The notes under the pieces were generated by a model. It made no database searches, was not told the DNA's origin, and saw only the letters and a program-made list of their open reading frames with translations. Of a stretch of 64,000 nucleotides of DNA, positions 45,745 to 54,441 are shown in pieces (the first letter of the stretch is position 1; every line of letters starts with the position of its first letter). Both the position numbers and the translations under genes were made by a program. The stretch is from positions 2,953,001 through 3,017,000 of the forward strand of contig CP065012.1 of NCBI GenBank assembly GCA_016699815.1. Direction: 5' to 3'. The DNA comes from Chitinophagaceae bacterium (GTDB lineage Bacteria; Bacteroidota; Bacteroidia; Chitinophagales; Chitinophagaceae).

Positions 45745-47346
45745 ATGGCTTTACACATGGTGGATGATCCGCAAAGTCAGGATGATTATGATGACAGCAA
45801 TAATTCCAATCGCAATACAACAAACACGGGAGGAACGGGTGGTGGTTTGCTGAATTTTTTGCCACTATTATTTAGCCTTTTCAGGGGCGGCGGTGGTGGT
45901 AGTGGTGGTCGTCGTGGTGGTAAAGGTATTTTTTTGCTGTTGCTGGTTGGCGTAGGCGCCTATTTTTTATTAGGCCGTAGTGGTTGCGATACAGGTTCTG
46001 TAATCAATTCTATTTTTTCGAAAAGTGGCTATAATTTTAGTGCGCAGGAATTTAGCAAAGCAAAAGTATATGAGGGCCTTGAAGACGATAATGTAAAAAA
46101 CCCATTGCCCGAAGCCGTGTCGTTGGCGGCATTTGCCCCAAAAAGATTAAACCAGGGTAAGCAGGGTAGCTGTGTAGCATGGAGCAGCGCTTATGCAGCC
46201 AGAACAATTTTGGAAGCCGCAAGTACAAGCCAGGATCCCAACCAGGTAGCTTATAGCCCGGCATTCGTTTACAACAATATTGCATTAGATGATTGCCAGG
46301 GCTCATATATTCAGCGGGCAATGGAGTTTATGCAAAACCGTGGCGCATTACCCTTAAAGGAATTTCAATATGATGAAAATAATTGTACCCGTATGGCCAA
46401 TGGAGATTTGATGGTAAAAGCTTCGCAAAATGCCATTCATGGATTTACAAGGCTTACAGAATCTGATGGCGTAAACGGATTAAATATTAGGGCAGTTAAA
46501 GAACATCTGTCAAAAGATGCACCCGTGGTAATTGGTATGATGGTGGGCCAAAGTTTTATGCAGGGTATGCTGGGCCAAAAAGTGTGGCACCCAGACCAAT
46601 CTGATTACCAGCAGGTAGGTTTTGGCGGCCATGCCATGTGTGTAATTGGGTACGACGACAGGGTGGAAGGAGGCGCATTTCAAATTATGAATAGCTGGGG
46701 CCCTGAATGGGGGCAAAACGGTATTGGCTATGTACGCTATGGAGATTTTAAAGAATTTGTGAGAGAAGCTTATGGCCTCGATCCTTTGCCAAAGCGTGGC
46801 GCAGCATTAAATATTGCTTTTGCGTGCAGCGTAGGGCTTATGAATAACGATACAAAACAACCCATTGCATTAAAATCATTTGACGGAAATGTATTTAAAA
46901 CTATTGCTCCTATAAAAAAAGGCACAAAGTTTAAAATGGAAATTAAAAATGCTGTGGAATGTTATATTTATATTTTTACGCCGGACCAGGCAGGAAGTAA
47001 AAGCATCGTATTATTCCCATACAAACCCATTCACTCAGCTTATTGTGGTATTACAGGCTATCGCTTGTTTCCCAGGAAAGAATCTATAATGGCAGATGAT
47101 GCAGGCAATAAAGAAATTATGGCTGTAGTAGTAAGCAAAAGTGAGCTGGATTATAACGCACTTAATACGGCCATCAATAACAGCAACCAACCCAATTTTG
47201 CGGCCAAAGTAAATGAAGCCGTTGCCGGTAATGCATTAAAAAATGTAAAATATACAGCTTCAGCAGATGGTAAAATAAACTTTAATGCTTCGGTGCAAAA
47301 TTCCAATAATGTTGTTGCCACTATTGTGGAAATGGATAAACAATAA
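45745..47346 (+). CDS. Membrane-anchored papain-family (C1A) cysteine protease with DUF4384-like tail
   Basis: The 533-residue protein has no signal peptide. It starts with an acidic Asn/Asp tail and a glycine-rich stretch (GGGGGSGGRRGGK, 48-60), then one transmembrane helix at 61-77. The papain core follows with C143 in KQGSCVAWSSAYAARTI, H296 in GGHAMCVIGYDD and N316 in IMNSWGPEWG, a complete triad. The C-terminus (about 355-480) fits DUF4384 (LKSFDGNVFKTIAPIKKGTKFK, YIYIFTPD). The catalytic part should face the periplasm. No inhibitor-like propeptide is seen. The substrate is unknown. Confidence 0.9.
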   Translation: MALHMVDDPQSQDDYDDSNNSNRNTTNTGGTGGGLLNFLPLLFSLFRGGGGGSGGRRGGKGIFLLLLVGVGAYFLLGRSGCDTGSVINSIFSKSGYNFSAQEFSKAKVYEGLEDDNVKNPLPEAVSLAAFAPKRLNQGKQGSCVAWSSAYAARTILEAASTSQDPNQVAYSPAFVYNNIALDDCQGSYIQRAMEFMQNRGALPLKEFQYDENNCTRMANGDLMVKASQNAIHGFTRLTESDGVNGLNIRAVKEHLSKDAPVVIGMMVGQSFMQGMLGQKVWHPDQSDYQQVGFGGHAMCVIGYDDRVEGGAFQIMNSWGPEWGQNGIGYVRYGDFKEFVREAYGLDPLPKRGAALNIAFACSVGLMNNDTKQPIALKSFDGNVFKTIAPIKKGTKFKMEIKNAVECYIYIFTPDQAGSKSIVLFPYKPIHSAYCGITGYRLFPRKESIMADDAGNKEIMAVVVSKSELDYNALNTAINNSNQPNFAAKVNEAVAGNALKNVKYTASADGKINFNASVQNSNNVVATIVEMDKQ

Positions 47347-47355
47347 TTTACTTGG

Positions 47356-48756
47356 TTATACTGATTTTATTTCAGTAACCAGGCTTTGCAGTACTTTTTT
47401 AGCATCGCCAAAAAGCATGCTGGTTTTCGGTTGAAAGAAAAGTTGGTTTTCAATACCAGCATAACCCGGTTTCATACTGCGTTTGTTTACAATAGTATTT
47501 TTTGCACGCTCTACTTCTAAAATGGGCATACCGTATATTGGTGAGGAAGGATCAGTTTTTGCCGCAGGGTTTACCACATCGTTTGCACCCAGTACTAGCA
47601 CCACATCGGTGCTTTTAAATTCATCATTGGCTTGCTCCATTTCCAGCAGTTTATCATAAGGTACATCAGCTTCGGCAAGTAATACATTCATGTGGCCGGG
47701 CATACGGCCTGCAACCGGATGAATGGCATATTTTACTTCAACGCCTTTTTCTTCCAGGAGTTTTTCCAAATCGTGGCAAATATGTTGTGCCTGTGCCACT
47801 GCCAGGCCATAGCCAGGCACTATCATTACTTTACTTGCATAAGCCATTACCATTGCTGCATCGCTTATGCTTATTTCTTTATAATTACCCTGTACCGTGT
47901 TGCCGGCGCTTGATGCATTGCTTCCTCCAAAAGAACCAATCAATACATTGGTTAAAGAACGATTCATGGCTTTGCACATCAATATGGTTAATAAAGTACC
48001 TGCTGCGCCTACTAAAATTCCGCCGGTAAGCATTACTTTATTGTTGTACAAAAAGCCACCGCAGGCAGCTGCTACACCCGTAAATGAATTAAGTAAAGAA
48101 ATTACCACCGGCATATCTGCACCGCCAATGGGAAACACAAAAAACAAACCATATAAAAGCGACAGGAGAAAAATTATATAAAAAATTACCGTTGCATTTT
48201 CATTGTTCCATCCTACAAAAAATACTGCAAGTGCAAGTATAACAAGGAGCAGGGCGATGTTAAAAAAATGCTGTCCTTTAAATGCAAAATCTTTTATTTT
48301 GCCATTTAATTTTCCCCACGCAATCATACTGCCGGCAAAAGATATGGAACCAATGATAAGGCCCAAAACAATGATAAGCATCATGCCTTTGGGCGCCACA
48401 ATTCCATGATGCTGCAAATGGTTGTACTCTACAATGCCTATTAATGCTGCACATGCACCGCCCATACCATTAAACATACTTACCATTTCGGGCATGGCGG
48501 TCATTTTTACTTTTTTTGCAGCAAGCGTACCAATTACTGAACCAATCAAAAGCCCTGCAAAAATCCATAAGTGGTTGCCAAGTTTTACGCCTTCATCTTC
48601 ATATAAAAATATAGTGCCTAATATAGCCAGCGCCATGCCTGCAGCAGCCACCAGGTTTCCTTTGCGTGCACTTGCAGGGTGCGATAGCATTTTTAAACCA
48701 ACAATAAAAGTTACGGAAGCAATAAGGTAACAGAAGGTGAGTAAGTTTAATGACAT
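47356..48756 (-). CDS. pntB: NAD(P) transhydrogenase subunit beta
   Basis: The 466-residue membrane subunit carries about nine transmembrane helices and the C-terminal NADP-binding domain III with MIVPGYGLAVAQAQ, HPVAGRMPGHMNVLLAEA and VLVLGANDVVNPAAK. With PntAA and PntAB it moves hydride from NADH to NADP driven by proton entry. The length is normal. It is convergent with the protease gene (9-base gap) and lies 259 bases from the PntAB gene. Confidence 0.97.
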   Translation of the reverse strand: MSLNLLTFCYLIASVTFIVGLKMLSHPASARKGNLVAAAGMALAILGTIFLYEDEGVKLGNHLWIFAGLLIGSVIGTLAAKKVKMTAMPEMVSMFNGMGGACAALIGIVEYNHLQHHGIVAPKGMMLIIVLGLIIGSISFAGSMIAWGKLNGKIKDFAFKGQHFFNIALLLVILALAVFFVGWNNENATVIFYIIFLLSLLYGLFFVFPIGGADMPVVISLLNSFTGVAAACGGFLYNNKVMLTGGILVGAAGTLLTILMCKAMNRSLTNVLIGSFGGSNASSAGNTVQGNYKEISISDAAMVMAYASKVMIVPGYGLAVAQAQHICHDLEKLLEEKGVEVKYAIHPVAGRMPGHMNVLLAEADVPYDKLLEMEQANDEFKSTDVVLVLGANDVVNPAAKTDPSSPIYGMPILEVERAKNTIVNKRSMKPGYAGIENQLFFQPKTSMLFGDAKKVLQSLVTEIKSV

Positions 48757-49015
48757 AAGTTAAATGTTCAAATTATATATTAAGCATTTATAAATTAAAA
48801 ATTCAATAAGTAATTTAATTTCCTGGTTTCGGCTTCGTTCAAATCATAAGTTCGTAAATGCTTTAACCAGAACATTGATTTTTTTTGATTAAGTAAACTG
48901 CACAAATCCCTTATCCCGGGTAAAAAACCTTTTTTCGTTCTTTCTAATTAATATTTTTCTTCCCTCTTTGTTTTTATAACACTTAATTCAAAATTCATAA
49001 TTCGTAACTCACCTC
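48757..49015. other. Spacer between pntAB and pntB, no gene seen
   Basis: This 259-base AT-rich spacer has no open frame of note. It contains a mirror-like run of AATTCAAAATTCATAATTCG words near 48985-49015 and other simple AT words. No terminator stem is clear, so the two pnt parts may still share a transcript, or pntB may have its own promoter here. Confidence 0.5.
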
Positions 49016-49333
49016 TCATTTATTACCGCTCTTTGGTTTAAACATCTCCAGCATCCTGTCGGTTACCACAAAGCCGCCAACTACATTTAATGTACCTAAT
49101 ATTACTGCCAAAAAACCCAGCCATAGCGCAAGGTAATTATCGGCTTCGGCCCGGCCCATTACAATGATGGCGCCAATAATTACCACGCCATGTATTGCAT
49201 TAGCACCACTCATAAGCGGAGTATGTAATACGCTGGGTACACGGCCTATCACTTCAATGCCCACAAATATCATGAGGATAATGATATAAATGATTTGCTG
49301 CTGCGCTGAAATGAAGTTTAATATATTTTCCAT
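49016..49333 (-). CDS. pntAB: NAD(P) transhydrogenase subunit alpha part 2 (membrane domain)
   Basis: The 105-residue protein with three transmembrane helices includes FVGIEVIGRVPSVLHTPLMSGANAIHGVVIIGAI, the signature of the PntA C-terminal membrane domain. In many bacteria it is a separate small subunit, as here. It lies 9 bases after the PntAA stop at 49343. Confidence 0.96.
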   Translation of the reverse strand: MENILNFISAQQQIIYIIILMIFVGIEVIGRVPSVLHTPLMSGANAIHGVVIIGAIIVMGRAEADNYLALWLGFLAVILGTLNVVGGFVVTDRMLEMFKPKSGNK

Positions 49334-49342
49334 ATATTTTCT

Positions 49343-50458
49343 TTATAGGTTTAATAATTTTTCATTGGTTATTCTTCCCTCATGTGCCACACAGGTTCCT
49401 TTCACCAAATCATCTTCAAAATTTAAATTCAGGTTTCCCTCCTTATCAATAATAAGTTGTAAAAAATTTAAAATATTTTTTCCATATAATTTGCTGGCAT
49501 CGGCGGGCATATCGCCTGCCAGTAAGCTATTGCCTGCAATGGTTATGCCATGGTAAACAATTGTTTTTTCATTTTGCGTTTGTGCAGTGTTGCCGCCTGT
49601 TGCAGCAGCTAAATCAACTATCACCGATCCGTTCTTCATGGCGGCAAGCATTTCATTGCTGATGAGTACCGGCGCTTTTTTGCCGGGAATTTGTGCCGTT
49701 GTAATAATGATATCTGCTTTGGCAACCGATTCCGCAATTTTTTCTTTTTGTCTTTGTAAAAAATCCTGTGATTGCTCCACGGCATATCCACCGGCCTTGC
49801 TGGCATCTGCGGCTCCTTCTACTTCTATAAATTTTCCACCCAGGCTCATTACTTCTTCTTTTACTGCAGGCCTTGTATCAAACACTTCTATTACTGCACC
49901 CAATCTTTTTGCTGTGGCAATAGCCTGCAAGCCGGCAACTCCTGCACCAAGTACCAGCACTTTTGCCGGAGGAATGGTTCCTGCAGCCGTCATAAACATG
50001 GGGAAATATTTTGGATACAAATTTGCCGCTAATAAAACCGCTTTGTACCCGGCAATATTGGCCTGGCTGCTGAGCACGTCCATACTTTGCGCCCTGGTTG
50101 TACGGGGCAGCATTTCCATGCTGAAAACCGAAAAATTTGCTGCTGCACATTTTTGGATTACAGCAGTATTCAATAATGCATTATATGTGCCCAGCAGTAT
50201 TTTTGCCTTACACTGCTTTAGGGCATCATCATTTAAAGCATTTATAGAAAGTATGATTTGCGCCTGCTCCAAAACTTCTTCACGGGAAACGATATTTGCC
50301 CCTGACTGCAAATAGTTTTCATCGCTGGTGCAGGCATTGTTTCCGGCGCCTCTTTCTATAAAAACTTTGCAATTTAATTTGGTAAAGCCGGCAATATGTT
50401 CCGGTAATAGTGACACCCTTTTTTCCGGTACCGGTTCTTTTAATACTCCAATTATCAT
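49343..50458 (-). CDS. pntAA: NAD(P) transhydrogenase subunit alpha part 1 (NAD-binding)
   Basis: The 371-residue soluble domain I is related to alanine dehydrogenase. It has GVLKEPVPEKRVSLLPEH at the start, the Rossmann motif VLVLGAGVAGLQAIATAKRLGA near 170, and SVIVDLAAATGGN near 295. It binds NAD(H) and works with PntAB and PntB. It is the first of the three pnt genes. A long antisense frame inside it is only a shadow. Confidence 0.96.
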   Translation of the reverse strand: MIIGVLKEPVPEKRVSLLPEHIAGFTKLNCKVFIERGAGNNACTSDENYLQSGANIVSREEVLEQAQIILSINALNDDALKQCKAKILLGTYNALLNTAVIQKCAAANFSVFSMEMLPRTTRAQSMDVLSSQANIAGYKAVLLAANLYPKYFPMFMTAAGTIPPAKVLVLGAGVAGLQAIATAKRLGAVIEVFDTRPAVKEEVMSLGGKFIEVEGAADASKAGGYAVEQSQDFLQRQKEKIAESVAKADIIITTAQIPGKKAPVLISNEMLAAMKNGSVIVDLAAATGGNTAQTQNEKTIVYHGITIAGNSLLAGDMPADASKLYGKNILNFLQLIIDKEGNLNLNFEDDLVKGTCVAHEGRITNEKLLNL

Positions 50459-50509
50459 GGCTTAAAAATAGGGCATTCGTTTTTATAAAAGTAAAAATTG
50501 TTTATAATA

Positions 50510-51307
50510 TTAAAAGCGTACAATAAAATCCTGTTTTTCTTTAAAATCTTTATTGAAAAATAATATTCCTATAAAAAATAAATTAATACTTAGGGTTACT
50601 GCCTCGTTTGCTTTGGCAATTTGCCAGGCTTCTTCCATTTCTTTGCTCCAATGTATATCATCAAAAATTACGATGCTTTGCTCATGGCAATTCTGGAGTA
50701 TTTGCTCAAAATAGAGCAGGGTAGGCGCTTTGCGGTGGTTGCCATCAATAAAAGCCAGGTCAATTTTACCAGATTGTTGCAATAACCTGCTTAAAGTTTC
50801 ATCAAAGTTGCCTTCAACAAGGCAAATGTTTTTTAAGGGCAACTGGTTAAAAACCTGTTGGGCAATTGCTGCAATTTCCGGGGAACCTTCGCAACTGTAA
50901 AGTTTGCCTGATGTATTTCCGCTGGCAAGGTAACTGCTGCTAATGCCAAAGGAAGTGCCCAGCTCCAAAAGGGTTTGCGGCTTAAAATATTGTACCATCC
51001 TAAAAAGCAATTGGCCGTATTTTGGCGACTTTAATGATGATGCTGCAATTCTTTTTATTTGCCTTTTGTTTGAAGAAATTAGTGCTGAGCCTGCGCCAAA
51101 ATCTTTTACCTCAATTTGAGCAGTGTTATGCAGTAATTTTTTTCTTTCGGCTTCAATGGTTGGGTAACAGGCATAATTTTTTTTATCGTTTAAAATTTTT
51201 GCAATAAAATTAAAAACGAAAGGGGAGTGTATGCCGTGGCCTTTTCCGTTGAAAGCAGAAAAATAATATTTAAGATATTTTTGAGCAAGTTGATAAGAAG
51301 AGTACAT
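50510..51307 (-). CDS. Class I SAM-dependent O-methyltransferase-like protein
   Basis: The 265-residue protein has LLELGTSFGISSSYLAS for SAM binding near 115, followed by LYSCEGSPEIAAIAQ and IDLAFIDGNHRKAPTLLYFEQIL. This pattern is shared with catechol-type and caffeoyl-CoA-type O-methyltransferases. The first ~90 residues are helical and family-specific. It starts one base after the dihydrofolate reductase stop (51309). The substrate is unknown. Confidence 0.86.
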   Translation of the reverse strand: MYSSYQLAQKYLKYYFSAFNGKGHGIHSPFVFNFIAKILNDKKNYACYPTIEAERKKLLHNTAQIEVKDFGAGSALISSNKRQIKRIAASSLKSPKYGQLLFRMVQYFKPQTLLELGTSFGISSSYLASGNTSGKLYSCEGSPEIAAIAQQVFNQLPLKNICLVEGNFDETLSRLLQQSGKIDLAFIDGNHRKAPTLLYFEQILQNCHEQSIVIFDDIHWSKEMEEAWQIAKANEAVTLSINLFFIGILFFNKDFKEKQDFIVRF

Positions 51308-51308
51308 A

Positions 51309-51797
51309 TTATTTTCTTACCCATTTTTGAAAAGAATAATCATATAAATGTTTCCCGTCTTTACTAAAATTCTCATTGGAAACCTGTTTCCATTGTTCCG
51401 GGTTTATTTCAGGAAAAAAAGTATCGGCATCAAAACTGGCATGTACCCGGGTTAAGTAAATGCAATCTGCAAGCGTCATGGACTGTTTATAAATTTCCCC
51501 GCCGCCAATAATAAAAATTTCTTTATAGCTGGCTTCTTTTGCTTTTTCAATTGCATCTTTAAGGCTATTTGCCGTTGTTACATTTGCGGCTTTCCAACCG
51601 GGTTGTGCAGTAATTACAATATTCATTCTGCCGGCCAAAGGCTTCCCCATACTTTCAAAAGTTTTGCGCCCCATTATTACTACCATTCCCCAGGTAGTGT
51701 TTTTAAAAAATTTCATGTCGTTGGGTAAATGCCAGAGCAATTGGTTGTTTTTGCCAATCTCATTTTTTTCTGCAGCCGCAACTAATAGTGAAACCAT
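51309..51797 (-). CDS. folA: Dihydrofolate reductase
   Basis: The 162-residue enzyme reduces dihydrofolate with NADPH. Landmarks are the N-terminal SLLVAAAEKNEIGKNNQLLWHLPNDMKFFK with catalytic D27, VVIMGRKTFESMGKPLAGRMNIVI at about 40-63, and IIGGGEIYKQSM near 97. Its length is standard. It lies between mqnE (stop 51832) and the methyltransferase gene, on the same strand. Confidence 0.96.
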   Translation of the reverse strand: MVSLLVAAAEKNEIGKNNQLLWHLPNDMKFFKNTTWGMVVIMGRKTFESMGKPLAGRMNIVITAQPGWKAANVTTANSLKDAIEKAKEASYKEIFIIGGGEIYKQSMTLADCIYLTRVHASFDADTFFPEINPEQWKQVSNENFSKDGKHLYDYSFQKWVRK

Positions 51798-51831
51798 TTT
51801 TTATTTTTTGTAAAAAAAAGCGAAATAAAAT

Positions 51832-52992
51832 TTAATGCAGTTCTGCTTCTGCATGTACTTCCACTGTTCCATAATCTTTAATCACATCGTATAGCGTTCC
51901 TCGCTCCACTGGTTGCCTTTTTGCCTGTTTAATTAGCGTTACCAATTCTTCGGTTGTCATAGAAGGAGATTGTTCTTCGCTGCCGGCCATGGAATATATT
52001 TTTGTGCTGTCGTCAATGGTACCGTCAATATCATTTACGCCAAAAGACAAACTCAGTTGTGCATTTTGCCTGCCCAGCATGGGCCAGTAGGCTTTAATAT
52101 GTGGGAAGTTATCGAGGTAAATTCTGGCAATGGCATACAACCGCATATCCTCTGCAACAGTAGACTCGGGCACATGGCTCATATCATTATTTGCATTGCG
52201 AAATTTGAGTGGGATAAAGGTATTGAAGCCTTTTGTTTTGTCCTGCAAGGCACGCAATTTTTTCATGTGGTCTATGCGGTGCTCATATTTTTCAATGTGG
52301 CCATAAAGCATGCTGGCATTGCTTGGTATGCCCAGCTGGTGTGCCGCTTCATGTATTTTAAGCCATCCTTCTCCACTCACTTTATCTTCGCAAATTTTAT
52401 TTCTTATCTCCTCATGAAAAATTTCTGCACCTCCGCCGGGAAGTGATTGAAGGCCTGCTTCTTTTAGCGCTTTCATGCCTTCTTCCACATTAAGTTTTGC
52501 TTTGCGAAACATATAATCCAGTTCCACTGCAGTAAATGCTTTAATGTGCAACGATGGGCGGTGGGCATGAATTTTTTGTAAGAGTTCAATAAAATAATGC
52601 AAATCCATTTTTGGATGTACACCACCCACTATATGCACTTCGGTTACAGGTTGGTTATCGTAATTTTTTACCATATCCAGCATTTCATCAATGCTCAATT
52701 CCCAGCCTTCTTCCCGGTGTGCATACAGCCTGCTGTAGGAACAAAATTTACAACTGAACACACATACATTGGTAGGCTCAATATGAAAATTGCGGTTGAA
52801 ATATGTTTTATCGCCATGCAATTTTTCTCTTACATCATTGGCCAAAGCGCCCACAAAACCCAGGCTGCCTTTTTCAAATAATACCAGGCATTCTTCATCG
52901 GTTATCCTTTTATTGTTTAACACAGATGTGGCTATTTGCCGGAGTTGCATGTCTTTTTCTGCTGCTGCCAAAAATGCTGCTGCACTTCCCAT
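51832..52992 (-). CDS. mqnE: Aminofutalosine synthase, radical SAM
   Basis: The 386-residue enzyme of the futalosine menaquinone route joins a SAM-derived radical to the enolpyruvyl chorismate product. The cluster motif is C77-x3-C81-x2-C84 in NVCVFSCKFCSYSR. EEGWELSIDEMLDMV, VHIVGGVHPKMDLHYF and SLPGGGAEIFHEEIR are typical of MqnE rather than MqnC. It implies menaquinone as the respiratory quinone. It is upstream of folA and divergent from the nucleoside transporter gene. Confidence 0.94.
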   Translation of the reverse strand: MGSAAAFLAAAEKDMQLRQIATSVLNNKRITDEECLVLFEKGSLGFVGALANDVREKLHGDKTYFNRNFHIEPTNVCVFSCKFCSYSRLYAHREEGWELSIDEMLDMVKNYDNQPVTEVHIVGGVHPKMDLHYFIELLQKIHAHRPSLHIKAFTAVELDYMFRKAKLNVEEGMKALKEAGLQSLPGGGAEIFHEEIRNKICEDKVSGEGWLKIHEAAHQLGIPSNASMLYGHIEKYEHRIDHMKKLRALQDKTKGFNTFIPLKFRNANNDMSHVPESTVAEDMRLYAIARIYLDNFPHIKAYWPMLGRQNAQLSLSFGVNDIDGTIDDSTKIYSMAGSEEQSPSMTTEELVTLIKQAKRQPVERGTLYDVIKDYGTVEVHAEAELH

Positions 52993-53158
52993 TTTTTTGA
53001 AATTTTATGCAAAGTTATTGCTTTTCATTTTTTATCGGCAAATCCTGTAAAAACCTTATTTAACCTGTTTATTTATAAATCTATTATTCCCAAAGCCCAT
53101 ATAGGTTCAATTAAAAAAATAATTATCTTACCGCTTTATAAATAAAACGATACTTGCT

Positions 53159-54418
53159 ATGAGCATAAAATTAAGGCTGACCATTATGAGCTTTCTGCAG
53201 TTTTTTGTATGGGGCGCATGGTTAATTACAATTGGCACTTATTGCCTTAATGCCAAAGGCTGGACTTTTCCTCAGTTTGGCGCAATTTTTTCAACGCTGG
53301 CGCTGGCTTCACTTTTTATGCCTGCTTTAACTGGTATTATTGCAGATAAATGGTTAAATGCAGAACGCCTTTACGGCATCCTCCATATTGTTTATGGCCT
53401 CATTCTTTTTTATGTTCCCAAGGTGGATGACCCGGGTACATTGTATTATGTAATTTTTGGGGCAATGATATGTTATATGCCTACCATTTCTTTGTCTAAT
53501 TCCATTGCATATACCATTTTAAAAAGAGATGGTTTTGATGTGGTAAAAGTTTTTCCATCCATCAGGGTTTGGGGTACCATTGGGTTTATTGTAGCCATGT
53601 GGAGTACCAACCTTAGTGGCAGCAAGGATAACAGCAACCAGTTTATTATTGGCGCAATTGGTGCCATTATACTGGGTATTTTTTCGTTTACATTGCCCAA
53701 ATGCCCGCCGCCAAAATCTATTGCAAAAGATGCCGGTTTTGCTGAGCAAATGGGCCTGCAGGCATTTAAACTTTTTGGGAATTATAAAATGGCTCTGTTC
53801 TTTTTATTTAGCATGTTGCTTGGCGCAGCTTTGCAGCTTACCAATATGTATGGCGATTCTTTTTTAACCAGCTTTGATAAAATTGAAGCCTTTAAAGATT
53901 CTTTTGTGGTAAAATATTCAACCATTATTTTATCTATATCGCAAATGAGCGAAACTTTATTTATCCTCACCATCCCTTTTTTCCTGAAAAAATTTGGCAT
54001 CAAAAAAGTGATGTTGTTTGCCATGCTTGCATGGGTGCTGCGCTTTGGTTTATTTGCCTACGGCGATCCCACAGCAATGGGTACTGTGCATATAATTTTA
54101 AGTTGCATTGTGTATGGTATGGCTTTCGACTTTTTTAATATTTCGGGATCTCTTTTTGTGGAAACTTCTACCGATTCATCCATACGTTCCAGCGCACAAG
54201 GTTTGTTTATGATGATGACCAACGGCGTAGGCGCATGGCTGGGCAGCACAGTGAGCGGCATGGTAATTGGCAAATATTATATAAATGCCGATGGCTCCAG
54301 CAACTGGCAGGGTATATGGTTTGCATTTGCCGTTTATGCTTTGGTTATTGCCATTTTATTTGCTGTTTTATTTAAGCACAAGCATGTGCCGGAAGAAGTG
54401 GCAACCGTACAGCATTAA
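53159..54418 (+). CDS. Nucleoside permease, NHS family (NupG-like MFS)
   Basis: The 419-residue membrane protein with about 12 helices starts SFLQFFVWGAWLITIGTYC and has FMPALTGIIADKWLNAERLYG, as in the nucleoside:H+ symporters NupG/XapB. The C-terminal half includes FDFFNISGSLFVETSTDSSIRSSAQGLFMMMTNGVG, another family trait. It is convergent with a 5'-nucleotidase gene that ends 24 bases away, fitting uptake of nucleosides released outside. Confidence 0.92.
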   Translation: MSIKLRLTIMSFLQFFVWGAWLITIGTYCLNAKGWTFPQFGAIFSTLALASLFMPALTGIIADKWLNAERLYGILHIVYGLILFYVPKVDDPGTLYYVIFGAMICYMPTISLSNSIAYTILKRDGFDVVKVFPSIRVWGTIGFIVAMWSTNLSGSKDNSNQFIIGAIGAIILGIFSFTLPKCPPPKSIAKDAGFAEQMGLQAFKLFGNYKMALFFLFSMLLGAALQLTNMYGDSFLTSFDKIEAFKDSFVVKYSTIILSISQMSETLFILTIPFFLKKFGIKKVMLFAMLAWVLRFGLFAYGDPTAMGTVHIILSCIVYGMAFDFFNISGSLFVETSTDSSIRSSAQGLFMMMTNGVGAWLGSTVSGMVIGKYYINADGSSNWQGIWFAFAVYALVIAILFAVLFKHKHVPEEVATVQH

Positions 54419-54441
54419 TTTTTTTTCTCAAATACAAAGGC

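Noticed and set aside
49587..50315. 242-residue frame antisense to pntAA
   Set aside because: It mirrors a well-conserved gene and shows no coding sense, signal or family pattern of its own.
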